Translations under genes and position numbers: made by a program
Notes under the pieces: generated by a model
The model's input: only the letters and a program-made list of their open reading frames with translations
Told to the model about the DNA's origin: nothing
Databases searched by the model: none
Shown here: one piece after another, positions 30,603 through 39,909 of the stretch
Position numbering within the stretch: the first letter of the stretch is position 1
Layout: each line of letters opens with the position of its first letter
DNA from: Lysobacterales bacterium
GTDB taxonomy: Bacteria; Pseudomonadota; Gammaproteobacteria; Xanthomonadales; SZUA-36
DNA: 40,736 nucleotides
NCBI GenBank assembly: GCA_029935455.1
Contig: JAOZKI010000009.1
Span: 1-40,736, forward strand
Direction: 5' to 3'

Positions 30603-30633
30603 CATGGGGCCGTCGCGTTATCATGGCCCCATG
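30603..30633. repeat. perfect 9-bp inverted repeat overlapping the ycgL-like start codon
   Basis: CATGGGGCC (30603-30611) / GGCCCCATG (30625-30633). Confidence 0.7.
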
Positions 30634-30933
30634 AATACGACCGCGACCAGCGATAGGATTGCCTGCCAAGTGCTACGCAGCATTCGGCGCGAACTCACCT
30701 ATTTGTACCTGCGCCATGACCTGGATCTGGACGCGCTGCCACCGGCGCTACAGACCCTGTTTGCCGGCGCCGAGCCCGCCATGCGGCTGGAGCTGCATAG
30801 CGGCAGCGTGCTGGCCCAGGAAGATATCGCTACGGTGTTAGCGAACCTGCGGGACCCGGGGTTCCACCTGCAGTTGCCGCCCAGGGAAGATCCCAGCGGC
30901 TGGCTGGACCTGCCCAGGCCCAAGGAGCCCTAG
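30631..30933 (+). CDS. YcgL domain-containing protein
   Basis: 100 aa from MNTTATSD; CQVLRSIRRELTYLYLRHDLDLDALPPALQTLF ... GFHLQLPP matches the YcgL pattern. Confidence 0.75.
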   Translation: MNTTATSDRIACQVLRSIRRELTYLYLRHDLDLDALPPALQTLFAGAEPAMRLELHSGSVLAQEDIATVLANLRDPGFHLQLPPREDPSGWLDLPRPKEP

Positions 30934-31892
30934 CAGACCCGATGCAGCGGGGTGCCCCGCTCGCAGGCACGAATCACCGCCGTGATCTGATCCAGCGCTT
31001 CCTGCCGGGCCGCCACACTGCCCCAGGCGTTGTGCGGCGTAATGATGAGATTGGGAATATCCGTGGCCAGCAGCGGGTGGTCCGGCGCCGGCGGCTCCTG
31101 CGACAGCACATCAATACCCGCCCCCGCCAACTCGCCGGCACGCAGCGCATCGGCCAGATCCTGCTCGTGCACAATGCCGCCCCGGGCCGTATTGATGAGC
31201 AGCGCACCAGGTTTCATGCTCTGCAGGACCTCGCGGTCGATCATATGTCGGGTTGCCGGCGTTAAGGGGCAGTGCAGACTGACCACGTCGGCGCTTTCCA
31301 TGAGGTGCCGGAAAGACAGGCGCTCCGGACGGGTCTGCATGCCGCGGCGCTCGCCAAGCAACAGATTCATGCCCACCGCGCGTGCCAGTTCGCCGGTCGC
31401 ACGACCCAGCGTGCCGTAACCGATAATACCCAGGCTCAGCGAGCCCAGCTCCCGAATCGGGCGGTCATGCAGACTGAAAGTGCCAGCCCGCGCCCAGTCG
31501 CCGTTATAGACCCGCTCGCGATAGAAAGGCTGGCCGCGGAGCAGGCTGAGAATGAGCCCCAAAACATGCTGGGCCACGGACGCGGAACAGTAGTCACGGA
31601 TGTTGCACACGGTGATGCCGAGATTCTTGGCCGCCTCCAGATCCACCACATTCACGCCGGTAGCCGCTATGACGATCAGCTTCAGTTCGCGCGCCGCAAC
31701 CAGCGCCGCGCGATCCAGTGGCACCTTGTTGGTCACCACCACCTGCGCACCCGTCAGGCGTTCATGCAGCTGGTCCGGATGGGTATTGGCATGCATGCGC
31801 CAGGCCGGCAGGCTGCGGTCCAGGGCGGCGAGGCTGAGCTCACCGTTATCGATGGTAGCCAGGTCGAGGAAGACGCCCTGGCGCAGGGTCAT
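30930..31892 (-). CDS. D-2-hydroxyacid dehydrogenase (glycerate dehydrogenase-like)
   Basis: 320 aa; LGIIGYGTLGRATGELARAVGM Rossmann motif; LINTARGGIVHEQDLADAL; ITPHNAWGS catalytic His. Confidence 0.93.
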   Translation of the reverse strand: MTLRQGVFLDLATIDNGELSLAALDRSLPAWRMHANTHPDQLHERLTGAQVVVTNKVPLDRAALVAARELKLIVIAATGVNVVDLEAAKNLGITVCNIRDYCSASVAQHVLGLILSLLRGQPFYRERVYNGDWARAGTFSLHDRPIRELGSLSLGIIGYGTLGRATGELARAVGMNLLLGERRGMQTRPERLSFRHLMESADVVSLHCPLTPATRHMIDREVLQSMKPGALLINTARGGIVHEQDLADALRAGELAGAGIDVLSQEPPAPDHPLLATDIPNLIITPHNAWGSVAARQEALDQITAVIRACERGTPLHRVC

Positions 31893-31905
31893 AGCGGGGC
31901 GGGAC

Positions 31906-32313
31906 TCAGGGCTTCGTGGTGGTGGCGACGCTAACGCTGTCGATGGCCACCGCCTTGGCCGCGTTCAGCACCGCAACCAGCGCGTCCGTTTCCGCGTCCG
32001 GGTGTGAGGCCACGATGAGCGGCGAGTCGGGCTTTTCTGCCTTTTGCCGCTCCAGGTTGGCCTGCACCGCTTTCGGCTCAATCAGTCGGCCCTGCACGCT
32101 AATATTGCTGCTGCCATCGATCTTGACCACGATGGGGCCTTTTTTCTGCTTGAGTTCTTTCGGCGGCGTATTGGACGGGCGCGAAACTTCGAGACCTTTT
32201 TCCTTCACAAAGGAAGTGGTCACGATAAAAAAGATCAGCATGATGAACACGATGTCCAGCATGGGAGTGATGTTGATTTCGGCCTCTTCGTCGGCCTTGT
32301 GCCTTCTGCGCAT
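31906..32313 (-). CDS. exbD: ExbD/TolR family biopolymer transport protein
   Basis: 135 aa; EAEINITPMLDIVFIMLIFFIVTTSFVKEKGLEVSRP. Confidence 0.9.
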   Translation of the reverse strand: MRRRHKADEEAEINITPMLDIVFIMLIFFIVTTSFVKEKGLEVSRPSNTPPKELKQKKGPIVVKIDGSSNISVQGRLIEPKAVQANLERQKAEKPDSPLIVASHPDAETDALVAVLNAAKAVAIDSVSVATTTKP

Positions 32314-32490
32314 GCTTGTACCTGTTATCCACGGCCTGCACCCAGACCGTACCGGGCCACCAAGCTTACTGCATCTGGCCCCTGCAAAGAAAGTCGTTGG
32401 CGCCAGCAGCGCGACGGCCCGGCGCCGTCGGACTCAACCGGCAGCCGGTGCTACAGGAAAAATGATCAGCAGCCAGGCTGCCCTGGCCCC

Positions 32491-32520
32491 ACGGAAACCC
32501 GCCGAAACCCGCGGAAACCC
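32491..32520. repeat. short 10-bp tandem repeat x3
   Basis: ACGGAAACCC GCCGAAACCC GCGGAAACCC. Confidence 0.7.
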
Positions 32521-32630
32521 GGAAGCCAAAAACCCGCAGGGGTGCTGGTTGGAACGTGCGCCCGCCGGCACACAGACTGGCCCACGGCATGGTTGGCCGT
32601 CTGCCCCTTCGCCTGCGCCCCACCAGGGCC

Positions 32631-32804
32631 TCAGGATTTGTCTTGTTTGTGCTGGGGTTTTTTCCAACCCAGCGCCGCGCCGACTGCAACCCCCACGGCG
32701 ATCCATACCGGTTCTTTGGTTGCGGCAAAAACCGCAGCTCCCACGGCCGTACCAACGGCAATCCAGGCACCAGAACGGTCCGAAGTTTCAGATTTCTTGT
32801 TCAT
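32631..32804 (-). CDS. small glycine-zipper-like membrane protein
   Basis: 57 aa from MNKKSETSDRSG; internal repeat AWIAVGTAVGAAVFAATKEP / VWIAVGVAVGAALGWKK. Confidence 0.55.
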   Translation of the reverse strand: MNKKSETSDRSGAWIAVGTAVGAAVFAATKEPVWIAVGVAVGAALGWKKPQHKQDKS

Positions 32805-32823
32805 ATTCCATGCGCCTCCCTGT

Positions 32824-34656
32824 CTATTCCACGGTAACGGATTTGGCCAGATTCCGAGGCTGATCCACATCGGTCCCACGGGCCACAGCAGCATGATAGG
32901 CCAGCAGTTGCAGGGGTATGGTCAACACCACGGGCGCCAGAAAGCCGCCCCCTGTGTCCACGTGCAGAATGCGCCCATGACGCTCGGAAAAATTACCACC
33001 AGCCTGTGTGTCAGCAATCACCAGCAGCTGCCCCCCGCGCGCCTGCACCTCCTCAATATTGCTGATCAGCTTGGCCAGCAGGTCGTCATTGGGCGCCACC
33101 GCAATCACCGGCATGTGCTCATCAACCAGCGCCAACGGCCCATGCTTGAGCTCACCGGCCGGATAGGCTTCCGCGTGGATGTAGGAAATTTCCTTCAGCT
33201 TCAGCGCGCCCTCCATGGCAATCGGATAGTGGCTGCCGCGCCCGAGAAACAGCGCGTGCTGCTTGCTGACCAGGTCCCTGGCCAGGTCCGCAAACTCTGC
33301 ATCCAGGTTGAGCGCCTGATTCAGCAGGTCGGGCAGGTGGTGCAGATCTGCCACACAGGCGCGGTAATGATCATCGGCCATGGCATGCAGGCGGCCCAGC
33401 TCCAGCACCAGCAGCTGCAGCGCCACCAGCTGGGTGGTAAAAGCCTTGGTAGAGGCCACGCCGATTTCCACACCAGCGCGCGTCATGAGCACCAGCTCCG
33501 CTTCGCGCACAATGGAGCTTTCCGGCACATTGCAGATCGCCAGCCGCGCCAGATAACCGGCCTCGCCTGCGTGCCGCAGCGCGGCCAGCGTATCGGCCGT
33601 CTCACCGGACTGGGAAATGGTGACAAACAGGGTATTCGGCGGCACCACCGGATTGCGGTAGCGGTATTCGCTGGCCACCTCAACGGTACAGGGCAGGCCC
33701 GCCACCTGCTCGAGCTGATAGCGCGCCACTAAACCGGCGTGGAAGGACGTGCCGCAGGCCACGATATGGACTTGCTGCACCTGCTCCAGCAGCGCCTCAG
33801 CGCCCACACCAAAAATATTGGGCAGGATGCGGTGTGGGCCCAGACGCCCTTCCAGGGTCTCGGCCACAGCCTGAGGTTGCTCGAAAATCTCTTTGAGCAT
33901 GTAGTGGGGGTAGTCACCCCGCTGCACCTGGTCCTCGCGCAGATCAACGGTTTTGCTGGGCCGCTGCACGGGCTGGTCTTGCGCGTCCACCAGCGTCACC
34001 GTGTCCGTATCCAGACGCACCACATCGCCTTCTTCCAGGAACACAAATTCCTTGGTCACCGGTAGCAGCGGGTACACGTCCGAGGCCAGGTAGTTCTGCC
34101 CCTCGCCCAGGCCCAGCACCATGGGGCTGCCCCGCCGCGCGCCAACCACCACGCCCGGCTCACTGGCCGCGATGACCGCAATGGCAAAAGCCCCCTCCAG
34201 CCGCTTCACCGCGGCGCGCACGGCAGCGAACAAATCCAGGCCCTGGTCCAGCAGCCCGGCCACCAGATGCACCATGACCTCCGTATCGGTCTCCGAGCTG
34301 AACGTTACGCCCTGAGCTTCCAATTCGGCCCGCAGCTCATCGTGATTTTCAATGATGCCGTTATGCACCAGCGCCACGCGGTCGCCGGCAGCCATGGGAT
34401 GGGCGTTGCGGTCGCTGGGCACGCCATGAGTGGCCCAGCGTGTGTGGGCGATACCGCTAAAACCGCTCAGCGGCCGCTCAGCCAGCAGCGCTTGCAGCGC
34501 ACTGACCTTGCCCTGGATACGCTCCCGACGGACCTGACCATCGGCATGCACGGCGATGCCGGCCGAATCATAGCCCCGGTACTCCAGCGTCTGCAGACCG
34601 CTGATCAGCAGGTCAGTGATGTCCTGATGAGAGGAGGCAGCAACAATGCCACACAT
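32824..34656 (-). CDS. glmS: glutamine-fructose-6-phosphate aminotransferase (isomerizing)
   Basis: 610 aa; MCGIVAAS N-terminal nucleophile; HTRWATHG; ISQSGETADTLAAL; C-terminal DQPRNLAKSVTVE. Confidence 0.97.
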   Translation of the reverse strand: MCGIVAASSHQDITDLLISGLQTLEYRGYDSAGIAVHADGQVRRERIQGKVSALQALLAERPLSGFSGIAHTRWATHGVPSDRNAHPMAAGDRVALVHNGIIENHDELRAELEAQGVTFSSETDTEVMVHLVAGLLDQGLDLFAAVRAAVKRLEGAFAIAVIAASEPGVVVGARRGSPMVLGLGEGQNYLASDVYPLLPVTKEFVFLEEGDVVRLDTDTVTLVDAQDQPVQRPSKTVDLREDQVQRGDYPHYMLKEIFEQPQAVAETLEGRLGPHRILPNIFGVGAEALLEQVQQVHIVACGTSFHAGLVARYQLEQVAGLPCTVEVASEYRYRNPVVPPNTLFVTISQSGETADTLAALRHAGEAGYLARLAICNVPESSIVREAELVLMTRAGVEIGVASTKAFTTQLVALQLLVLELGRLHAMADDHYRACVADLHHLPDLLNQALNLDAEFADLARDLVSKQHALFLGRGSHYPIAMEGALKLKEISYIHAEAYPAGELKHGPLALVDEHMPVIAVAPNDDLLAKLISNIEEVQARGGQLLVIADTQAGGNFSERHGRILHVDTGGGFLAPVVLTIPLQLLAYHAAVARGTDVDQPRNLAKSVTVE

Positions 34657-34659
34657 AAA

Positions 34660-36024
34660 CTATCGCTCCTTTTTGACGGGTCGCTGCCAGCCCGAAATGC
34701 TGGCTTGACGGCTGCGACTCAGGGTCAGCTGTCCCGCGGGCGCATCCTTGCTGATGGTGGAGCCAGCACCGATGGTGGCGTTTTCGCCCACGGTCACCGG
34801 CGCAATCAGCTGCGAATCCGAGCCGATAAAGGCGCCGTCTTCAATCACCGTTTGAAATTTGTTCACACCATCGTAGTTGCAGGTAATCGTGCCGGCGCCG
34901 ATATTGACCGCCGTACCGACCTTGCAGTCGCCCAGGTAGGTCAGGTGGCTGGCCTTGCTGTCTGGCCCCAGCGTGGTGTTCTTGGTTTCCACAAAGTTAC
35001 CAACGCGGGTACCGGCAGCCAGCACCGTCCCCGGTCGCACGCGAGCAAACGGCCCGATATCACAGGCGCCGGTACTGCGCGCACCTTCCAGCACGCTGTG
35101 CGCATGTACGCGCGTGCCCGGTGCCAATTGGCAGTCGCGCAATACGCAGCCAGGGCCAATGCTTACTCCATCACCGAGCGTGATCTCACCTTCCAGCACC
35201 ACATTCACATCAATGGTAACGTCACGGCCTGCCTGCACCGCGCCGCGCTGATCGAAGCGCCGCGGATCTGCCAGCGTGACCCCGGCCTGCATCAGCGCCT
35301 CGGCCTGCAAGCGCTGATAGCGCCGTTCCAGGGCAGCCAGTTGTATGCGGTCATTAGCGCCCTCAAGACGTTCCGCATCGGCCGCCAGCACGCTGCCTAT
35401 GGCCTTTCCTTCAGCGCGGGCCATGGCCACCACGTCCGTCAGGTAGTACTCACCCTGACTGTTGTGGTTGCCCAACTGGTTCAACCAGGCCCGCAGATCG
35501 GCCGCGCAAGCCATCAAAATACCGCTATTGACCTCCTGGATCAGGCGCTGCTCAGGCGTGGCATCGCGCTCCTCCACGATGGCCTGCACCGCATCCGTCC
35601 CGTCCCGCAGCACACGCCCATAACCGGCCGCGCTGACCGGTCGCATGGTCAGCAGTGTCAACGCGTTCTCATGGGCCGCCCGCAGGGCCTGCAGGCTAGT
35701 GGCATCGAGCAATGGGATATCACCGTAGAGCACCAGCACATCGGCCTCATCAGGTATCGCCGGCATGGCCTGCATCACCGCATGACCCGTTCCCAAGCGC
35801 TCCGCCTGCGGCACCCACTGCACCGAGGCATCGGCGAAGGCCGCCGGTACCGCTGCCGCGTCGGGATTCACGACCACATGCAGGCCATCGGGCTGGAGCT
35901 CAGCCGCCCGGTCCAGCACATGGCCCAGCATGGGCTTGCCACCCACCGCATGCAGCACTTTGGGTAGCTCAGAGTGCATGCGGGTCCCTTCACCCGCTGC
36001 CAGTATGATGATGTGTAGTGACAT
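34660..36024 (-). CDS. glmU: bifunctional N-acetylglucosamine-1-phosphate uridyltransferase/glucosamine-1-phosphate acetyltransferase
   Basis: 454 aa from MSLHIIILAAGEGTRMHSELPKVLH; left-handed beta-helix repeats; VNIGAGTITCNYDGVNKFQTVIEDGAFIGSDSQLIAPV. Confidence 0.97.
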   Translation of the reverse strand: MSLHIIILAAGEGTRMHSELPKVLHAVGGKPMLGHVLDRAAELQPDGLHVVVNPDAAAVPAAFADASVQWVPQAERLGTGHAVMQAMPAIPDEADVLVLYGDIPLLDATSLQALRAAHENALTLLTMRPVSAAGYGRVLRDGTDAVQAIVEERDATPEQRLIQEVNSGILMACAADLRAWLNQLGNHNSQGEYYLTDVVAMARAEGKAIGSVLAADAERLEGANDRIQLAALERRYQRLQAEALMQAGVTLADPRRFDQRGAVQAGRDVTIDVNVVLEGEITLGDGVSIGPGCVLRDCQLAPGTRVHAHSVLEGARSTGACDIGPFARVRPGTVLAAGTRVGNFVETKNTTLGPDSKASHLTYLGDCKVGTAVNIGAGTITCNYDGVNKFQTVIEDGAFIGSDSQLIAPVTVGENATIGAGSTISKDAPAGQLTLSRSRQASISGWQRPVKKER

Positions 36025-38158
36025 ATGCGATTCCTTTTTCGAGCGAGAGTATAGCCTTCTGAACCAGCGCACACTATGCAGCCGACGACTGAGCCGTGGG
36101 CAAACTAACGGCCATGGCTGCCGCCCGCAGCGCGGCGGCGTTGCAGCCAGCGGCGGCTGGCGCAGCACGCTCACCCTGCTGATAGTGCTGCTGAGCGGCC
36201 CGGCAGCGGCCACCGTTGAAATCCCCAGCGTCGCCACGCGCGCCGTGAATGACGGCCAGCTGCTGCTGGAGGACGTCCCGCCCATTCCCGCCGGATTGCC
36301 ACCCCGTCTGGACCGTTACCAGCAACTGCTACCACGGGAGATGCTGGCCTGGTCCCTGGACGGCAAGACCCTCTATCAACGCAGCCCCTATCAGGGCGTT
36401 GGTCAGCTGCAGGCGGTGCGCGGACGCGGTGGCGAAGCACAGCAGCTCACCCGCTTTAGCGAACCGGTGCGGGAAGTGGCGCGCCAGCATCAGGGCGAGC
36501 TGCTGGCCTTCACCATGGATCGGGGCGGCAGCGGCTTTGATCAGCTCCACCTACTGGACCCTATCAGCGGCGCAAGCCGGGCACTTACCGATACGCCGGA
36601 AGCACTGAACAACCGCATGGTCTGGGACCATCAGGGGCAACATCTGGCGTTTCGCTCCACGCGGCGCAACGGTGCCAGCAACGATATCTGGATACTCCCG
36701 ATCGACGCGCCGGAACAGGCGCGTATGGTGTTTGCCGCCGAGCCGGGCGCGCTGTGGAAGCCAGTGGCCTTTACGCGTGACGGGCAGGCGCTTCTCGTCC
36801 AGCAGTATCAGGGCATTACCGATTCCCGCATCCACCTGCTGGATCTCTCAAGCGGCACGCTGCGGGAGCTGGTCGGCCACCCGGAGTACGACACCAGCAA
36901 TATCGCCATCGGCTTTGACCGGGACGATACCGGGGTGTTTTTTGTCAGCAATATGCGCGGGCGGGCGGCAGAAATCGGCTGGGTGTCGCTAGACCAGTCC
37001 GAGGCCATGCGCTGGGTGGACAACGCAATCGGCTGGGACGTTACGGGCTTTGAACTGTCTCCGGACAGCCGCCGCGGCGCTTTTGTGACCAATGAAAATG
37101 GCGTCAGTCGCCTGTATGTCTTTAACACCCGGCAGCTGAGCTATCAGCAGGTGAAGCAGATTCCGGTAGGCGTGATCAGCGATCTGCGCTTCAGCCCGGA
37201 CGGCCGTCAGCTGGGCTTTACCCTGTCCACACCGACCTCGCCGGGTGATGTGTACGCGGTTAAAATCTCGCGCTTCAGCGGCGCTGTTTCCCGGCCCCGG
37301 CTCTGGGCCGAGGGCGGCGTGGGCAACCTGCCACGCGATGCGCTGGTCACGCCCCGCCTGTTCAGCTACCCCACCCAGGGACGCAGTATCGACCAGGACT
37401 TCAACATCCCCGGATTTGCCTATCTGCCCGAGGGCGACGGTCCGTTTCCAGTGGTGATTTATATCCATGGTGGGCCGGAGAGCCAGTTCCGCCCAAGCTT
37501 CAATGCCACGGTACAGATTTGGGCCAGTGAACTGGGGGTAGCGGTGCTGGCCCCCAATGTGCGTGGATCACTGGGCTATGGTCGTGCCTATCTGTCACTG
37601 GACGACGGACGACGGCGCGAAGACGCGGTGCGGGACATTGGCGCCCTGCTGGACTGGATCGCCAGCCGTGAGGAACTGGATCAGGAGCGCGTCGCGGTTT
37701 TTGGTGCCAGCTACGGAGGCTATATGGCTCTGGCCAGCGCCGTGCATTACAGCGATCGGCTGGTGGCGGCGGTAGACCGGGCCGGCATCAGCAACTTTGT
37801 CACCTACCTGGAGAACACGCAGGACTACCGCCGCGACCTGCGTCGTTTCGAGTATGGCGATGAACGAGATCCCGCCATGCGCACCTTTCTTGAATCCATC
37901 AGCCCGCTGAACAATGTGGAGCAAATTCATATCCCGATGATGATTGTGCAGGGTCAGAATGACCCGGTGGTGCCGGTGACGGAATCTGCGCAGATGGTGC
38001 AGGCGCTGCGCCAGCAAGGACAAACCGTGTGGTATCTGAATGCCCTGAACGAAGGTCACGGCTATGAAAAGAAGGAAAACCGCGACGTCTATCAGCAGGT
38101 GACCTACCTGTTCCTGCAACGTTACCTGCTGGGCTCCTCGTCACCCAGCGCGCCCTGA
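35930..38158 (+). CDS. S9-family prolyl oligopeptidase, secreted; exact start uncertain
   Basis: C-terminal catalytic domain FGASYGGYMALASAV (GxSxGG), GHGYEKKENRD (His), QNDPVVPV (Asp). The mature-like region begins after STLTLLIVLLSGPAAA near 36165; the supplied ATG lies inside antisense glmU, so the true start is probably near 36059-36165. Confidence 0.85.
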   Translation: MGLPPTACSTLGSSECMRVPSPAASMMMCSDICDSFFEREYSLLNQRTLCSRRLSRGQTNGHGCRPQRGGVAASGGWRSTLTLLIVLLSGPAAATVEIPSVATRAVNDGQLLLEDVPPIPAGLPPRLDRYQQLLPREMLAWSLDGKTLYQRSPYQGVGQLQAVRGRGGEAQQLTRFSEPVREVARQHQGELLAFTMDRGGSGFDQLHLLDPISGASRALTDTPEALNNRMVWDHQGQHLAFRSTRRNGASNDIWILPIDAPEQARMVFAAEPGALWKPVAFTRDGQALLVQQYQGITDSRIHLLDLSSGTLRELVGHPEYDTSNIAIGFDRDDTGVFFVSNMRGRAAEIGWVSLDQSEAMRWVDNAIGWDVTGFELSPDSRRGAFVTNENGVSRLYVFNTRQLSYQQVKQIPVGVISDLRFSPDGRQLGFTLSTPTSPGDVYAVKISRFSGAVSRPRLWAEGGVGNLPRDALVTPRLFSYPTQGRSIDQDFNIPGFAYLPEGDGPFPVVIYIHGGPESQFRPSFNATVQIWASELGVAVLAPNVRGSLGYGRAYLSLDDGRRREDAVRDIGALLDWIASREELDQERVAVFGASYGGYMALASAVHYSDRLVAAVDRAGISNFVTYLENTQDYRRDLRRFEYGDERDPAMRTFLESISPLNNVEQIHIPMMIVQGQNDPVVPVTESAQMVQALRQQGQTVWYLNALNEGHGYEKKENRDVYQQVTYLFLQRYLLGSSSPSAP

Positions 38159-38745
38159 GCCGACCCCCGCAGTGCACGCAAGCGGTCCAGATCCGCCGCA
38201 TTATCCACATCCGCAGCGGCCCGGGGCATGGACACGAACCGTACCCGGGCCCGCTGACTGACCAGCAACTGGCGCGCACCGCGATCGCCGCTGAGCCGCG
38301 AAAGCTCGGGAAAGAAACGGTTGGGAAAGATCACCGGCGGACCAAAGGAATCTTCCCAGCGGGCCGCTGTGATTCGCGTGCGGTCGGCCTGCCATCCAGC
38401 CACCAGCTGCTCCAGATCGTCCGCTTCCAGCAAATACTGATCGCACAGCAGAATCAAAACACCTCGGAAGTCCTCCGGAACCGACTGCATGGCCAGCGCG
38501 ATCGAGGTGCCCACTCCGGCGCGCCAATGGGGGTTATGGAGCGTGGCCACGCTCAGCGTGCCCAGCGCCTCCACCACCGCTTCTGAACGTGCGCCGGTGA
38601 CCACGGTAACCGCCTTGGTCTGCGTGAGCAGCAGGCGCGCAGCACGATGCACCAAGGTCTCACCCGCATGTTCCACCAGCTGTTTGGCGCGGCCAAGGCG
38701 CGAGGAGCCGCCGGCCGCGAGCAACAGTCCGGCCAGTTCAGCCAC
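38122..38745 (-). CDS. MobA/MocA-like nucleotidyltransferase
   Basis: 207 aa; LLLAAGGSSRLGRAKQLVEHAGETLVHRAARLL; LCDQYLLEADDLEQLV; GPPVIFP. Confidence 0.88.
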   Translation of the reverse strand: MAELAGLLLAAGGSSRLGRAKQLVEHAGETLVHRAARLLLTQTKAVTVVTGARSEAVVEALGTLSVATLHNPHWRAGVGTSIALAMQSVPEDFRGVLILLCDQYLLEADDLEQLVAGWQADRTRITAARWEDSFGPPVIFPNRFFPELSRLSGDRGARQLLVSQRARVRFVSMPRAAADVDNAADLDRLRALRGSAQGALGDEEPSR

Positions 38746-39793
38746 GACTCAAGGGGCCGCCCTCGCGACCATTGAGCTGCGCGTGCAGCTGTGCGGCGAT
38801 GGCCAGTGCTATGGCCTCGGGCAGTTCCGCGCCAAGATCCAGACCAGCGGGTCCATGCAGCTTCAAATCCGGCGCGTCGATGGTTGCCAGCAGCTGGTCG
38901 CGCCGGGCCCGCGGACCCAGCAGCGCCAGATAGGGCGGCGGCGTCTGCGCCAGTTGGCGCAGATAGGTCGCGTCATGTTCCAGATGATGGCTCATGACGA
39001 TGGCACCCGACAGGGTCTTGAGGGTGATGCCTTCCGTTAGCTTGCCGGGCCGCAAACACTGCACCCGGGCTTCGGCGGGAAAGCGCTCCGGCCGGGCAAA
39101 GGCCGGGCGATGATCGACCACGGTGCAGTCCCACCCCAGGGCCACAATCTGCGCCACCAGGGGCACCGCATCCGGTCCACCGCCACACACCAGAATTCGC
39201 GGCGTGGGCGTTACGCGCATCAGCACCGCCTCGGCGCTGCTTGCTCCGAGGCGCAAGGCCACCCGACGCGCACGAGGCGTCTCCCTGTCACTGCTGTGGG
39301 CGACCAGAGCGGCAGCCAGCTCGGGCTCACCTTGGCGATGACCATCGTCGGTTTCCAGGGCCCAGCTACCTGCGGCCAGCTGGCCCTCGATCAGCAGCGC
39401 CAGCGTGGCTGTATGGCCCGCCTCAAGGGCCCGGAACAAGGGCCCCAGTGGCGCGTAATCATTTTCTGCGTCCAGGCGCTGCAGCAATAAATGCACCGCA
39501 CCGCCACAGCCCAGGCCCAAACCCCAGACCAGGTCCTCGTCGTTCTGCAGGTCATAGCTCACCTGGCGCGACTGGCCGTCGGCAAAAACCGCCCGCGCCT
39601 GCGCCACCAGATCACCTTCCAGACAGCCACCTGAAATCATGCCCGCATAGCGCTCGTCAGCCCCGATGAGCATCATGGCGCCGGGCTTGCGGTAGGTAGA
39701 ACCGTCTGTGGCAATGACCGTGGCCAGTACCAGCGGCGCCTGAGCTGGCTGCGCAGCCAGGAATTGCTGCAGTGCTTTGATACCCAGATGCAT
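38738..39793 (-). CDS. XdhC family protein (molybdenum hydroxylase maturation)
   Basis: 351 aa from MHLGIKALQQF; TDGSTYRKPGAMMLIG, GMISGGCLEGDLV, VCGGGPDAVPLVAQIVALGWDCTVVDHRP. Confidence 0.9.
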   Translation of the reverse strand: MHLGIKALQQFLAAQPAQAPLVLATVIATDGSTYRKPGAMMLIGADERYAGMISGGCLEGDLVAQARAVFADGQSRQVSYDLQNDEDLVWGLGLGCGGAVHLLLQRLDAENDYAPLGPLFRALEAGHTATLALLIEGQLAAGSWALETDDGHRQGEPELAAALVAHSSDRETPRARRVALRLGASSAEAVLMRVTPTPRILVCGGGPDAVPLVAQIVALGWDCTVVDHRPAFARPERFPAEARVQCLRPGKLTEGITLKTLSGAIVMSHHLEHDATYLRQLAQTPPPYLALLGPRARRDQLLATIDAPDLKLHGPAGLDLGAELPEAIALAIAAQLHAQLNGREGGPLSRG

Positions 39794-39909
39794 GCTCAGC
39801 GCACAGCCCTGGTTGACGCGTGCAGGACGCCGGCACCAGCGGGTGTCATGGCTGAAAGAGTCGCTGCGGGGCTCATGCTGACGCAGTGTAGGACGCTGGC
39901 CATGGCTTG

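Noticed and set aside
32044-33732. 562-aa plus-strand ORF
   Set aside because: Antisense to exbD and glmS; no recognisable domain.
34267-35967. 566-aa plus-strand ORF
   Set aside because: Antisense to glmS/glmU; His/Gln/Arg-rich low-quality translation typical of a GC-rich shadow frame.
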